Positions 11,725 to 22,493 of a stretch of DNA of 64,000 nt are shown piece after piece (within the stretch, counting starts at the first letter, position 1; each line of letters opens with the position of its first letter). Source of the stretch: Eurosta solidaginis (taxonomy: Eukaryota > Arthropoda > Insecta > Diptera > Tephritidae); contig NC_090319.1 in the NCBI RefSeq assembly GCF_040869045.1, positions 282,259,693 to 282,323,692 of the forward strand, read 5' to 3'. Both the position numbers and the translations under genes were made by a program. Under the pieces are notes generated by a model. The model ran no database searches, was not told where the DNA came from, and saw only the letters and a program-made list of their open reading frames with translations.

Positions 11725-12992
11725 AATTTTTTTTAACGTCAAATTTTAACAAAAAATTTAATATCTATACAGTACATCAGTAAATTATGTCAACATTCGA
11801 CTCCAGTAATGATATGGTGCAATAAAATACAAAAATAAGTTCCGGTGTAATTTCAAAATGGGGGTGGCTCCGCCCTTTTTCATTTAATTTGTCTAGGATA
11901 CTTTTTATGCCATAAGTCGAACAAAAATTTACCAATCCTTGTGAAATTTGGTAGGGGCTTAGATTCTAGGACGATAACTGTTTTCTGTGAAAAAGGGTGA
12001 GATCGGTTGAAGACACGCCCAGTTTTTATACATAACTTGAGGAAAAATCGACATATCTTTACTAAACGCAGTTCACGTACTTATCAGAACTCACTTCGTA
12101 TTGGTGTAAAAAATGGCTGAAATCCGACTCACCCGCCCACTTTTTCGATATCGAAAGTTACGAAAAATGAAAAAATGCCATAATTCTATACCAAATACGA
12201 AAAAAGGGATGAAATATGGTAATTGGATTGGTTTATTGACGCAAAATAAAACTTTAGAAAAAAACTTTGCAAAATGGGTGTGACACCTACCATATTAAGT
12301 AGAAGAAAATGAAAAAATTCTGCAGGGCTGGAATCAAAAGCCTTGATATATTTAGGCCTGTGGTCTAAACACCACCTTTATGGCGATATCTCGAAAAGGC
12401 GTCCACCTATAGAACTAAGGCCCACTCTCTTTTAAAATACTCATTAACACCTTTCGTTTGATACCCATATTGTACAAAAGCATTCTAGAGTCACCCCTGG
12501 TCCAACTTTATGGCGATATCTCGAAAAGGCATCCACCTATAGGACTAAGGCTCACTCCCTTTTAAAATACTCATTAAGACTTTTCATTTTAAACCCATAT
12601 CGTACAAACAAATTCTAGAGTCACCCCTGGTCCACCTTTATGGCGATATCTCGAAAAGGCGTTCACCTATAGAACTAAGGCCTACGCCCTGGTAAAATAC
12701 TCTTTAAAAACTTTCATTTGATACCCATATCGTACAAACAAATTCTAGAATCAGCCCTGGTCCACCTTTATGGCGATATCCCTAAATGGCGTCCACTCAT
12801 TGAACTACGGCCCACTGCCTCTTAAAATACTCTTAAATACCTTCCATTTGATACACATGTCATACAAACACATTCCAGGGTTACCCTTTTTTCATTTTCC
12901 TACATGGTGATTTTCCCTTATTTTGTCTCCATAGCTCTCAGCTGAGTATGTAATGTTCGGTTACACCCGAACTTAGCCTTCCTTACTTGTTT
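11725..12992 (+). mobile_element. DINE-1/Helentron-like element, 5'-truncated
   Basis: This matches the interior and 3' end of the complete copy at 30928-33287. The 3' end shows the subterminal CTCAGCTGAGTAT and the stem-loop GTTCGG-N6-CCGAAC at 12955-12972, followed by CCTTCCTTACTTGTT. The 5' terminus and the GTCC microsatellite are missing. It ends 20 bp upstream of the TATA box of the truncated protease gene. Confidence 0.8.
12370..12870 (+). repeat. 130-bp tandem repeat inside DINE-like copy
   Basis: About four units with a period of exactly 130 bp: the TCACCCCTGG-type block recurs at 12490, 12620 and 12750. It is the same unit as at 32160-33180 and 56100-58620. Confidence 0.85.
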
Positions 12993-13012
12993 TTATTCAC
13001 ATTGCTCAATTA

Positions 13013-13021
13013 GGTATAAAT
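13013..13021 (+). promoter_or_regulatory. TATA box of truncated protease gene
   Basis: GGTATAAAT lies about 70 bp upstream of the ATG at 13089. The same box, with a conserved following leader (CACAAAATTGATC, AAAAAGTGGTGT), precedes the paralogue at 16479-17258 on the other strand, which supports a shared core promoter. Confidence 0.75.
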
Positions 13022-13088
13022 AGCAGCCACAAAATTGATCTCGGTGTATTTTATACTTAAAAAGTGGTGTATAAGTTCTTAAATTAAA

Positions 13089-13532
13089 ATGAATTCGCGC
13101 ATTTATTTGGCGATTGTGTTTGTCGTTCTAAGCTGCCGTTTATCATGTACGAATGCGCAATTTCGCATTGTAAATGGAAAAAATATAAAAATAGACAAGA
13201 GCCCATTTTCGGTATCAATATTTATATCATTGCGTTGGTACCTTAGTCACTTTAAAATCGGTTGTTACACTGCGAATTGCGTATTCAGTGTCAAGAGGCG
13301 ACCGTCCCAGCTCGACGTTCTAGCTGGTATGGTCGATATGCGTAAATCATACAAAGGAACAGGGCAACAACGCAAAGCGGAGAGTATAATTCCACATCCT
13401 TCTTATCCTCAAATATCGAAACGAGATGTGGACATAGCTGTGGTTATAGTGGTTGGAGATTTTAATTGCAATTTCGCAGTAAGCCCAATAGTTCCGCCCT
13501 CTTTAAATACCTTCTATCTAGCGTGCAAGTAG
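13089..13532 (+). pseudogene. Truncated S1 serine-protease homologue
   Basis: The 147-codon frame is the amino half of a secreted S1-family protein. Residues 1-23 form a signal peptide, and the activation motif FRIVNG lies at 25-30. The segment that should hold the catalytic histidine reads TANC at 61-64, so His is replaced by Asn, and the preceding disulphide region is shortened. DVDIAVV at 113-119 keeps the aspartate. After about residue 140 the similarity ends abruptly where GC-rich foreign sequence begins, so the serine domain is missing (about 110 residues short). The close paralogue at 16479-17258 shows what is lost. An inactive gene fragment is most likely; a short expressed peptide cannot be excluded. 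Confidence 0.8.
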
Positions 13533-13834
13533 GGAGGTGGTGGTGTCCAGTGGTGAAGCCAGCACTAACCAGTCTCTCGTAGGTCACCAATCCGTCCGAT
13601 ACCGCCGACGACTACCCCTACCGGAACAACCAGCCGCTGTACAGGTAAAACACGTTACCAGTATACCACCTTCCCGCCTTCGCCATGGTGAACGCTCCGT
13701 ACCGCTGCTGCTGTCGCATCGTCGCCCATCTGGTGCCGCTGCTGCTACGACGACCGTTTGGCGTCCGCTATCCTACCGCCGTTCAGCCGCCGTGCTGATC
13801 CCACCACTGCTACGATGACCGTCGGCCAAAACTT
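13533..13834. other. GC-rich block of unknown origin
   Basis: This 300-bp block is strongly enriched in CCG, GCT and GTC triplets compared with its AT-rich neighbours. It carries a 93-codon plus-strand frame rich in Arg, Ala, Pro and Ser that I do not recognise. It sits between the truncated protease and a minus-strand RT fragment. It could be 5' or gag-like sequence of a retroelement. Confidence 0.5.
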
Positions 13835-14075
13835 GATTTGAAACTCCATCAGAGCCACAAGATCTGGAGTTGTCCAAAGATTTAACTACTTTCAGTATTT
13901 CAGTGCCAGTAAAAGGTTCAAAGAAAAAACGACTACCTAAATTTGAGATCACTGAGTTATTCATTGGTAGTTCGCATGTATAAGCAGTAGTGTGAGTTTT
14001 CCCGATTGTTGAAAAGTGACTATTAAAAAGATTTGCTACAGTTGTGGGATCGATTTCAAAAGGATCACAACATCA
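13835..14075 (-). pseudogene. CR1-like RT amino-terminal fragment
   Basis: On the minus strand the frame reads PTTVANLFNSHFSTIGK and then FEPFTGTEILKVVKSLDNS with GSDGVSNQVL. This is the region just before and at the start of the RT domain of CR1/Jockey-group non-LTR elements. The frame stops matching at 13835 where the GC-rich block begins. No endonuclease or RT palm is attached. Confidence 0.75.
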
Positions 14076-14509
14076 CAGCACATCTGGTCCTCAGCTGATA
14101 GGTAGAGACGGAAATACTTTTAATTAGGGGATCAGCTCACTATTTTCGGTCTTTTATGGCCTAGTATACGCTCTGAAGCCAATAAACATAAGTTTGGTAA
14201 AGTGGTAATGTCAGAAGGCGGCAACCTTTAAAGTATTTTTTTTAATTAAGCGCTAGTTGGGGGATTACATCGGCAGTGTCTGACCGTTATAAGGTACAGC
14301 TGGAAGCAAGTGTATGTCTTTGATAAAGAGGCTCATTATACAATCATGTAGCGTAAACCCTTCATCCCCGCTGAGCGGATTTTGGGCTAAGTTTGAGATG
14401 CACCACGTAAAACCACTCTCCAATGATGAAAACATCAAAAAAAAAGCATTCTATTATGAGACAACCTTTTTTGACGAATACCCTAGAAAACGTGTAAGGG
14501 CCTATGATT

Positions 14510-15000
14510 TGAGGGATTGCACCTGGATTGTACGTTCCTTTAATGGGATTGGTGCTTATGCCCGGTGGGTTTCTTTAAGGCAAAAGCTCACATCAACACC
14601 ATCCAAGAGATGCGATGGACGAACCATGGAAAGATTATAAAAAAAATGTGATGTAGCCATGCAAAGAAGCTCATTTTCGGTGTCGGGTTTGTGGTGCAAG
14701 AGAGACTGCGACGCCATGAGGCGATGAAGTGGAACGCACATACGATCGCTGCCTCCGCCATGATATGAAATTCGTGCTTAGCGACTTGAACGCCAAGACT
14801 AGCAAAGTAGGTATTTTTGGCCTCATAGTCAGAAAGTTCAGCCTCCACGACTTCTGTTTTGTGTTGTGGCTGATCGACTTTGCGGTTGTATGGCTGTCTC
14901 CCGATAGAAACTAATTCAATCATATTGGCTCTTTTTCGATATCCTAACGTTCACTAAGATCAAACACGTGGCATCCGAAATCCGAGGCACACCCTTCCCA
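14510..15000 (+). pseudogene. RTE-like endonuclease fragment
   Basis: Read with frame changes, this is the AP-endonuclease of an RTE-clade retroelement. It starts with a VRSFNGIGAYARWV block (14530-14575), continues with INTIQEMRWTNHGKII carrying the glutamate of the active site, then YDRCLRHDMKFVLSDLNAK with KVGIFG and KFSLHD (14735-14855). The later part (SPDRN) is degraded and ends before the RT. The upstream 14314-14510 frame (108 codons in total) is open but not recognised before this block. Confidence 0.75.
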
Positions 15001-15209
15001 GCTAAAAGCGTGCAACCAAACACACAAGGGAAGCTAGACGTCGAAGGACCGGGAAAGGACGGTTTCAAGCACAGGAAGAGTTGCTGTCGTAGAGGAAGAG
15101 ATGTTCACTTTGACGCCGACAGTTTATAGAACGCTTTATACATATGTAATACCTTCCAAATAAATAAAAAAATTTTGAGAAAAATTTGGTGTTTTTTTTT
15201 TGTCGTCTG

Positions 15210-15390
15210 ATTACTTTCTGAATTTTGACTTTGGAATTCTACCTTCTGAAATTTGACTCCTGAAATAAGACTTCTGAGATTTGACTTCTGAGTTTTGATC
15301 TCTGAATTTTTTTTCTGGAAAAAGGGTTCTGACCAATGTTTTCTGAAAAAATGTGTTTATGAATTATTGTTTTCTGAATTTATGTGGCGC
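15210..15390. repeat. Degenerate TTCTGA minisatellite
   Basis: The motif TTCTGA(A/G)(A/T)TTTGAC recurs at irregular 15-25 bp spacing for about 180 bp. The stretch from 15390 to 16010 shows nothing recognisable. Confidence 0.7.
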
Positions 15391-16013
15391 ACCATATACT
15401 TTAAATGCTTCTTATAATAACTCAAAGCATTACCTAATTTTTTCTATCACTTATTCTTTTAGTATTTAGCTCTGCGCTGATATCTAAACGAATTATAACC
15501 AAGTACTCTGACCAAGTTTTCGATAAGAGATGCACTAATGAACAATATTAGAGTTCTAATATAAAATCACAATATTTCTCTAACGTTAGATAATGTGTTC
15601 GCTGGGATGGTGGAGCGTGCTCCGCCAAACACACTGAAGGTCTTGCGTTAAAGTGCCACACAGTGCAACAGCAACGACTAAGAAAAGCGTGGTTTCAATA
15701 ATAAAACAAGTTTTTCTAAGCGGGGTCGCCCTTGGCAATAGTTTTGCCAACACTCCTTTTGCCAAAGCAAAATCATATTTTGGTAAAATATCAGCTCTTT
15801 AAACCCTGGAAAACTTTCCATATTCATAACGCCCAATTCGGAAACATAATTCCACTTAACTATAAATGTATACTGCCATCGGTTATTGGTAAAATATGTG
15901 ATAAATTCATGAAATAGGAAATGTAAAGAATTTCGAAACGAAAAATATAATATCCAACATGTAAATATATTGGCCAGCACAAAAATGTATATATGTATTA
16001 TGGGTATGGAGGA

Positions 16014-16135
16014 AAACCAAAACCTAATCGGTTGGCTATGGTATCGTTATGAGTAAGGCGTTATTATATGATTTCAATAACCGATTACGTTGACTTCCAT
16101 AGAGTTGGTTCGATCAGCTGTTTTACACGAAGTTT
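16014..16135. mobile_element. Long-TIR MITE, partial copy 2
   Basis: It matches both arm blocks of the element at 6567-7010: AAACCAAAACCTAATCGGTT at the left and the ATTACGTTGACTTCCATA and TTCGATCAGCT blocks at the right, with most of the interior absent. Confidence 0.65.
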
Positions 16136-16351
16136 GCCAGGGTCTCAAAGTAGTTATTCCACAATTTTCTTTTTATCTCATGATCTATTCATACACGAGG
16201 AAACTTTACAGTCGTGATAAAACTTTGGTCTCACAATTTAAGGCATTTACATACTTTCCACTTTCAATGCATACAATCAAAAATATTTATTTACTGATAT
16301 TTTTTATTTATTATTTATTTTACATGATATATAAAAAAATATCGCCAGTTC

Positions 16352-16465
16352 GACTGCTGAGTGGAATGTCATCATAGCTCAACAGCTGTTTCGAAAACGA
16401 CTTATCTCAAAATGTTTCGAAATTCGGTGCTCTGTCGAGTAAGGGTGACATTCCACTCAACAGTG
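16352..16465. mobile_element. Short inverted-repeat MITE
   Basis: The ends GACTGCTGAGTGGAATGTCA and the complement of TGACATTCCACTCAACAGT form inverted repeats of about 20 bp around a loop of about 70 bp. A related single end occurs near 47826. It lies 14 bp beyond the stop codon of the protease homologue. Confidence 0.7.
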
Positions 16466-16478
16466 AATTTATAACAAC

Positions 16479-17258
16479 TTATTCTATTTTGGATCTTAAA
16501 AAATTTAAAACTCTTTCATTTGTTACATTTGTAAATAAACTCATAACATTGTATGCACCATCATAACCACTGCGTGCCACCGCACAAAGTTTGTTATCCA
16601 CAATTGCCCCTGCTCCAGAATCTCCAAAACCAATATGACTATGACGACCTACAGCGCAAATGATTGTCTCTGGTAGAATTTTCGGTTCCCGAAAAACGTA
16701 ATTATTAAAATAAATCTGGCAGGCATCCTTTTTTACAATGAACATTTTAGTAGTTTTGAGAATAGAACAAGGATCCTTTCCATCTAAAGTGTCCGCACCC
16801 CATCCACTAACTTTCATAACCATGTCCAGTTCTAATGCGGACTCGCAAAGGCATACTGAATCTAGAAGTAGAGTCCTTACAAAATTTGCAACCACTTTAA
16901 CTACAGACACATCCATCAGTAGTGGATTTTCCTCATAATCAGGATCAATAAATATACTCTGCACTTCGCGTTGTTGCCCGTAAACTGTGTTTATTGCACG
17001 TATATCGGGCGTACCAGCCAGAACGTTGAGATCGCTCGGTTGTAACCCAAATACGCAACTCGCAGCTGTAACCACCGATTTCATAGAGACTAGGCTACCA
17101 ACGCAAAGATAATTGGACCAAAAAAATATTGATACGATAAACGGGCTGTTCTTAATTTGTATATCTTCGCCATTTACAATGCGAAATCGCGCATTCGTAC
17201 AGGATATACGGCAGCTTAAAACGACATACAGGATCGCAACATAAATTCTCGATTTCAT
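16479..17258 (-). CDS. Secreted S1 serine-protease homologue, catalytic His lost
   Basis: The intact 259-residue single-exon frame encodes a chymotrypsin-fold protein of full family length. Residues 1-23 form a signal peptide, so the product should be secreted. RIVNG at 26-30 is the activation cleavage site and the mature chain starts at Ile27. The His region reads VVTAASCVF (63-70), so the catalytic histidine is Ser67. DVSVVKV (116-122) keeps Asp116, and GDSGA (212-216) keeps Ser214 with Gly replaced by Ala after it. The cysteine usually just before GDSG is absent, and His208 stands at the usual specificity position. It should therefore be non-proteolytic, acting as a binding or decoy protein; such homologues act in fly immunity and reproduction, but its role here is unknown. 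The start was chosen by the signal peptide and the TATA box 68 bp upstream. Confidence 0.88.
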   Translation of the reverse strand: MKSRIYVAILYVVLSCRISCTNARFRIVNGEDIQIKNSPFIVSIFFWSNYLCVGSLVSMKSVVTAASCVFGLQPSDLNVLAGTPDIRAINTVYGQQREVQSIFIDPDYEENPLLMDVSVVKVVANFVRTLLLDSVCLCESALELDMVMKVSGWGADTLDGKDPCSILKTTKMFIVKKDACQIYFNNYVFREPKILPETIICAVGRHSHIGFGDSGAGAIVDNKLCAVARSGYDGAYNVMSLFTNVTNERVLNFLRSKIE

Positions 17259-17325
17259 ATCTATTTAAGAACTTTCACACCACTTTTTAAGAATAAAGTA
17301 CACCGCGATCAATTTTGTGGGCGCA

Positions 17326-17332
17326 ATTTATA
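17326..17332 (-). promoter_or_regulatory. TATA box of protease homologue
   Basis: On the minus strand TATAAAT lies in the context TTAGGTATAAATTGCG, about 68 bp before the ATG. The leader between them aligns with that of the paralogue at 13089. Confidence 0.75.
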
Positions 17333-17479
17333 CCTAATTTAGTCAAGTGAATAAATAATAAACAAAAACTTTTCAGTCAAAATTTCAGGAATTTTAAATA
17401 ACAACAATACATCTTAATTAAAGTCAAGGCTCTACAATAAAAAATCTTGTTTGTTTTCACTCGGTTCATTATAAATAAA

Positions 17480-17690
17480 ATAAATAAATAAATACACGGC
17501 GCGATTGCCTCCGAAGTTATTTTAGGCCGAGCTTATCTTCAAATATGCGTCGTGCTTCTTTTAGTTTTTCCTTCAAATTTGTGGGACGACACCTACATGT
17601 TTTTACGCCGACTCCAAACGGAACCTGCAAGGTAGATGAGTTTTCCGAGAAGCGACGGCGATTAGAAAAATTTGTTCTGATTAAAAAAAC
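17480..17690 (-). mobile_element. SINE fragment (3' half)
   Basis: It matches the tRNA-unrelated body and tail of the SINE at 51300-51655 (GGCGCGATTGCCTCCGAAG, TTTTAGGCCGAGCTTATCTT, CGTCGTGCTTC, GCCGACTCC), with AATAAATA repeats at the tail. The tRNA-like head is missing. The sequence from here to 18150 holds nothing recognisable. Confidence 0.8.
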
Positions 17691-18149
17691 TGCTTTGAGT
17701 TGTTTGTTTATATATGTGTATGTATGTATGTTTGCACAGTTGAAACGTGCTATCAAATTAATATCTGTACAATGGCTGTATTTTTAGTGAATAAATACAG
17801 ACTAGTACAAAGGGTTTAAATAATGAGTTTTATCTGTTTCCAAACTGCTAATAGTTTTTATTGTATAATGCCACAAAGCAACAACACTGCTCGAACTTAA
17901 GGGCTCACATAATAAATTTTTTTCTTTAAGTGTTAATAAGGCACGTTCATATGTTTTGGATTTAAACGTCTGTTCATATTTCACATATTCGTAATACCAG
18001 CCAAAACCGCGTCCCAGTCCGCACGATATGCCAAGATATCATCATCTTGAAAATAGTACTGACACCAGAAAATAATCTTTAAATACTCCCGACATATCGC
18101 GAAATACTTGCAGTCGCGGAGATAAACACAAGGTGATAAACAGAAGGAA

Positions 18150-18730
18150 GCATATAGTGGAATTCTTAAAAAATGAGGACCAATAATCCCCTGAAAAACA
18201 TTTTTTTTTATGATCTTGAAGTAGTTCCTAAAATAATAAAATAACGAACAGATCTGGGGATAGTTAAAAAGTATTCGGTGGAGGTCCATTCGATATGATT
18301 CCCTAAACAATCGTGAAAAGATCTCGAAAACAATCTTGAAACTATATGGAGTTAGTCCACAAAAATTCTCGACTATATTATTACGAAAAAAATCAACAAA
18401 CGGATGCGAAGCAGCCCCAAGTAGATCTCGAACACATTCTCTAAACAGTTCCGAAACAGTCCTATAAAAATTTGAAATAGTCCCGAAAATGTTCCTCAAA
18501 TAATCCCGAAATGGTCATTTAATAGTCTCAAAGTATCTAATCTATAAGCAGTTGTGAAAAGATTCCGAGCACAATTCCGAAATAATCCTGAGATATTCTG
18601 GAAGTACTCCGGAAAAGACTCCGTACACGCTTTCGAACTGGCCCAAATAGTCCCACTCTTGATGTAATTTCGGAAGTACGGAAATGGTCCCGGAATGATG
18701 CCGAAATTGTCCCGTTAGTAACAAGAAGAT
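18150..18730. repeat. Degenerate CCGAAATAGTC satellite, locus 1
   Basis: Imperfect units related to TCCCGAAATAGTCC recur every 10-30 bp with heavy divergence. The same family, in the same orientation, fills 28310-28990. The 172- and 135-codon minus-strand ORFs across it, with FR..F..YF-type periodicity, are by-products of the repeat. Confidence 0.7.
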
Positions 18731-19619
18731 ACAATCTTTTAGACTAACATCTATATAAACCATGAACCATGCATACATATAATATAAATGTGAAAGTTGG
18801 GATGTTCGATGTCTGGATGAACCAAAGTAATGACGACTTAGGAAAACGGTTTTAGGGGTAGAGGGGATGCAACTGTTCACTGCACCATAATTTCTAGACC
18901 TTGACCTATGTGGCTGTATACTGATATAATGGCCAGCAGTCTTAGTCAAATTAAATTGGTTTTAACATGCTTCTAAATTTTGCATCATTTTAAGTCTGTT
19001 ATAGTGAACTTAAACGTTATTGTATCTCAGGGTTGCGTGATTTTTATTTGAATTAAAAATAAAATGTATTTTTTATTTGAAAATGTTTTCAAATCAAAGA
19101 TATCTTTTATCTTTTATTTGATTCGGCATCCATATAAAAATTAAATTTTATTTGTTATTTGATTCTTCAGCCGAATCAAATATACTTTTTATTTGATTCG
19201 CCATCCAAATCAAAGATACATCTTATTATTTTGGGTGTGTTTGGTTGAGATGTCTAGCCTTACACGTCGGCTTTACCCAAAACGTCGATTGGTGTTGTTG
19301 TAGGTGCTTGCACCCCACCTGCATGCTCGGTAACACCTGTTGACGTTTCTAATGCGATTTCGAGCTGTGACCTTTTCTTCCCTCCTGTAACCTGATCTTA
19401 CTTCCATCGGTATCCCTTTTCTCTTTCATTCAGGGTCAAATCTCACAAGGAGCAGGTGCTATTTTGAAGGCCAAGAACTAAAATACGTGACTCATGCTTT
19501 ATTTTATCAAATTTGTGAGATGTAGAAATAGCCTTTCGTTGTATAAACTTTCTTTTGCAAATATCAATTTTAGTACTATACGAATCTTAATTAAGCTATA
19601 CTTCTTGAATCTATTTCAT

Positions 19620-22060
19620 TTATTTATTGACAAGATATTAGTACAATAAGATCTAAGATCTTTTATAGTACAACCAAGATGAATAACTCTTATAATAATA
19701 TAAATAATAAATTGTATATATAAATAAATAAATTATTACACATTGACAATAACACAGTGGGAAAGCTCGTTTACATTGACTAGTAATTGTAGATAGCGAA
19801 AACTCAGATATACATACATATATACGTTAACTGAAAAAAGTATAAATAATAATTTGCTTTTATTAGACTACTTCGAATAGGTGCTGGAATAGAGTTCCAT
19901 GTACGAACAGCATTGACAAAGGATAGCCGGGCTGAAGTTAAATAGTTATAAGTTGGCACTATTAAATCGGTGATTCGGGCAGATCTGGGGAAAACTAACT
20001 TATCATATAAGTAGCTTGGCTCTTTATAACTAATAACTCGATAGAGAAAAATGCAATTTCTGGCTTTCAGGTAATTAGACATTTCACAGCCCAACAAACG
20101 CGATCTCCAACCAGATATGTGGTCAAACTTACTTAATCCCAACACATAACGGGTGACATGGTTGAATGCTACATCAATTTTGTGTGCAGACTGGGAACTC
20201 AACTTGCTGTACTCTAGCTCAGAGTAGCAAGTTATCGGCATAATAAATTGTATGGCAAGCTTTCTCCTAACGTTAGCGGGAGTAAAGGTTGCAGACATTC
20301 TCAGGTTCCTCAGAACATTATAGACCTTACTAACAACAGAGTTCACATGGTCGTTGCTAGTCAAACTTGTATTGATAATGAAACCAAGATTGGTTACTTT
20401 GGGTACTAGTTTTAGGCTTTTTTTATCACTATTTAGGCATAATTCATTTTTCATCGCCCATTCAGAAATTGATGTTAGCTCCCTATTCAACTTCGAGCAT
20501 ATATCACCTGTGTCCTCATGATTCCCGGATAGACGTAGTCGGAAATCGTCAGCATAAGCCTGAATGTGTACATGCTGCCATACATAGAAAAGTAGCGGCC
20601 CAAAATAGATCCTTGCGGTACCCCAGTTAGTAACGGTTTTAGACTAGAAGCTTCGGAGCCCATTTTGACACGCTGTGATCTACCCGTCAGATAGCTCTGC
20701 ATGAGACACGTTGCGGAATCCTTAAAACCAGTAGTAGTTTAGCTTCACACAAAGCAAGTCATAATTCACAGAGTCAATCGCTTTTGAAAAGTCAAGTAAG
20801 CACAGTAAAGTCAGTTGATTTTTGTCGAAGGGTCCCCTAATGTCATCTAAAATTTTTAGAATAGCCGTGGAACAACTGTGCCTAGCTCTGAAGCCCGACT
20901 GATATGGGGACAAGAGGGCAAACTTTTTGATATGGTCAAGCATTTGTTCGGACAGCAATATCTCGAAGACCTTTGAGAGAGCAGGCAAGATGCTTATTGG
21001 CCGAAAATCACTGGGGATAAAATGCAGACTTAGTTTTGGCGATTGGTCGAACAGTGGCAATTCTCCACCCCTCAGGGAAGCATGAAGTTTTGAAACTGTG
21101 ATTCAGGATATAGGTGAGGGTTGGCAAAATATATGGTGCAATCAATTTCACAAACTTAATTGGTATGTTGTCCTCACCAATTACATTCGATTTTATATAG
21201 TGTAAATGCATCTAGCCACATCACATTCCGACACAGTTTTAAACTCAAAGATTGGACGCACAGGGCGACAGAGGAAGTACAGGTGAGGGTACTAGTACTA
21301 ACACAAGACGGGGAAACGCGGCAAACAAATGTATTATTTAGGAAGTCGGGGCAGAGGGAACAATCAGAACTGTCACTTACATGTACACGAAGATTTTTTA
21401 AATTACGCCACAAAACATGATTCGGATATGATGTGTCCAACATTTTACTAAAATATTTACACTTCTTTCGCTTTATAATAGCAGTCGTCTCGTTCCGGAC
21501 AAGCTTGCATTCACGCCAATTGGTTTCATTGCGGTTCCTTTTCCAAAAGAAGTATCTTTTATTACGCTTGATGATCATTGCTCGAATTGATCTGTTGAAG
21601 CAAGGGCAAGATGGTTTACCCTGATAGGCACGTACCGGAACATGAGCCGTATAAAGATATCCCAGGATACCATTCAAAACTCTTAATTTTTCATGGACCG
21701 AGCTCAGACCCCAACAAACCGACCAGTTAATTTGAGCAATGTCATTTAATAGACTATTTACGTTCAGCTTTCGGTAATCTGGAAAAAGGACGGACTAGAA
21801 ACTATATCGTTGACGTTAAACTTAATGTCAAACGAACAGAAAATTTGGTCATGATCCAAGACAAACGACATTTGATCAAACTTTAAAACAATTGACACAT
21901 CAGACACAATGAAATAATCGAGAACACTAGGACAGCAATTTTGTCCGAAACTTGTGGGAACAGACACGTTAACTACACCAAGACCAATACCGGAAACATC
22001 GTTTAACAGGCGGCTGCTATATACATCACTACATAAAAGGTTTACATTAAATATATGCAC
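19620..22060 (-). pseudogene. CR1-like non-LTR element, 5'-truncated
   Basis: Read on the minus strand, the order is: end of an endonuclease domain (SVLDYFIVSD, then DHDQIFCSFD, 22060-21764); a linker (CFNRSIRAMIIKRNKRYFFW, 21677-21300); RT fingers (GEDNIPIKFVKLIAPYI, PEGWRIATVRPIAK); and a region with YQSGFRARHSCSTAI. Motif A follows as LDFSKAIDSVNYDLL, motif B as LLTGVPQGSILG (about 20625), and the catalytic YADD at 20556-20545. The thumb and carboxyl region run to the stop at 19804 (NLGFIINTSLTSNDHV, VRTWNSIPAPIRSSL). Five frame segments are needed to read it, so it is inactive. The 3' UTR ends in an AATAAATAAATG-type tail near 19620. Confidence 0.88.
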
Positions 22061-22278
22061 GAATATCTCCTATGATATATGTCTGATTGAAAAACATTAA
22101 AAGGCGGGGTATTAGGGCGACAAAAGATATTTAATGGTTGAAACCCGTTTTCGCAGCTACATATAAAAACAGGAGATTTTTTTCGTGGTACGAAAATGGT
22201 GTGTTCTTGTTTTTTGAAAGTCTATAACTTCGCAAAATCTCGGGCCAAATAGAACTTTTCTTACTTTTACCTAGACCT

Positions 22279-22493
22279 GGGCCCGTATTACTTGTTACGA
22301 TCAGTGACTGAAATCCATTTTCAATCAAGCGATAACTATGCAACTGTCAAACTATTTATAAAAATTATAATAATAAATAGATCTACTTTTTGTCGCTAGT
22401 TCGCATATGCCAATAATCTGATCCACCATTTCAGAGCTATTGTGATTTAAAAAATTAGTTTCGATCACGGATCGTAACACGTAATACGGGCCC
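22279..22493. mobile_element. GGGCC-type MITE, copy 2
   Basis: The ends GGGCCCGTATTACTTGTTAC and the complement of GTAACACGTAATACGGGCCC are inverted repeats. The interior matches copy 1 (1191-1438) in inverted orientation (GTTTGATAGTTGCATAG block, AGCTCTGAAA block). Confidence 0.8.

Noticed and set aside
17981..18949. Minus-strand ORFs of 172, 65 and 135 codons
   Set aside because: They read through the degenerate CCGAAATAGTC satellite, which explains their periodic Phe/Arg pattern.
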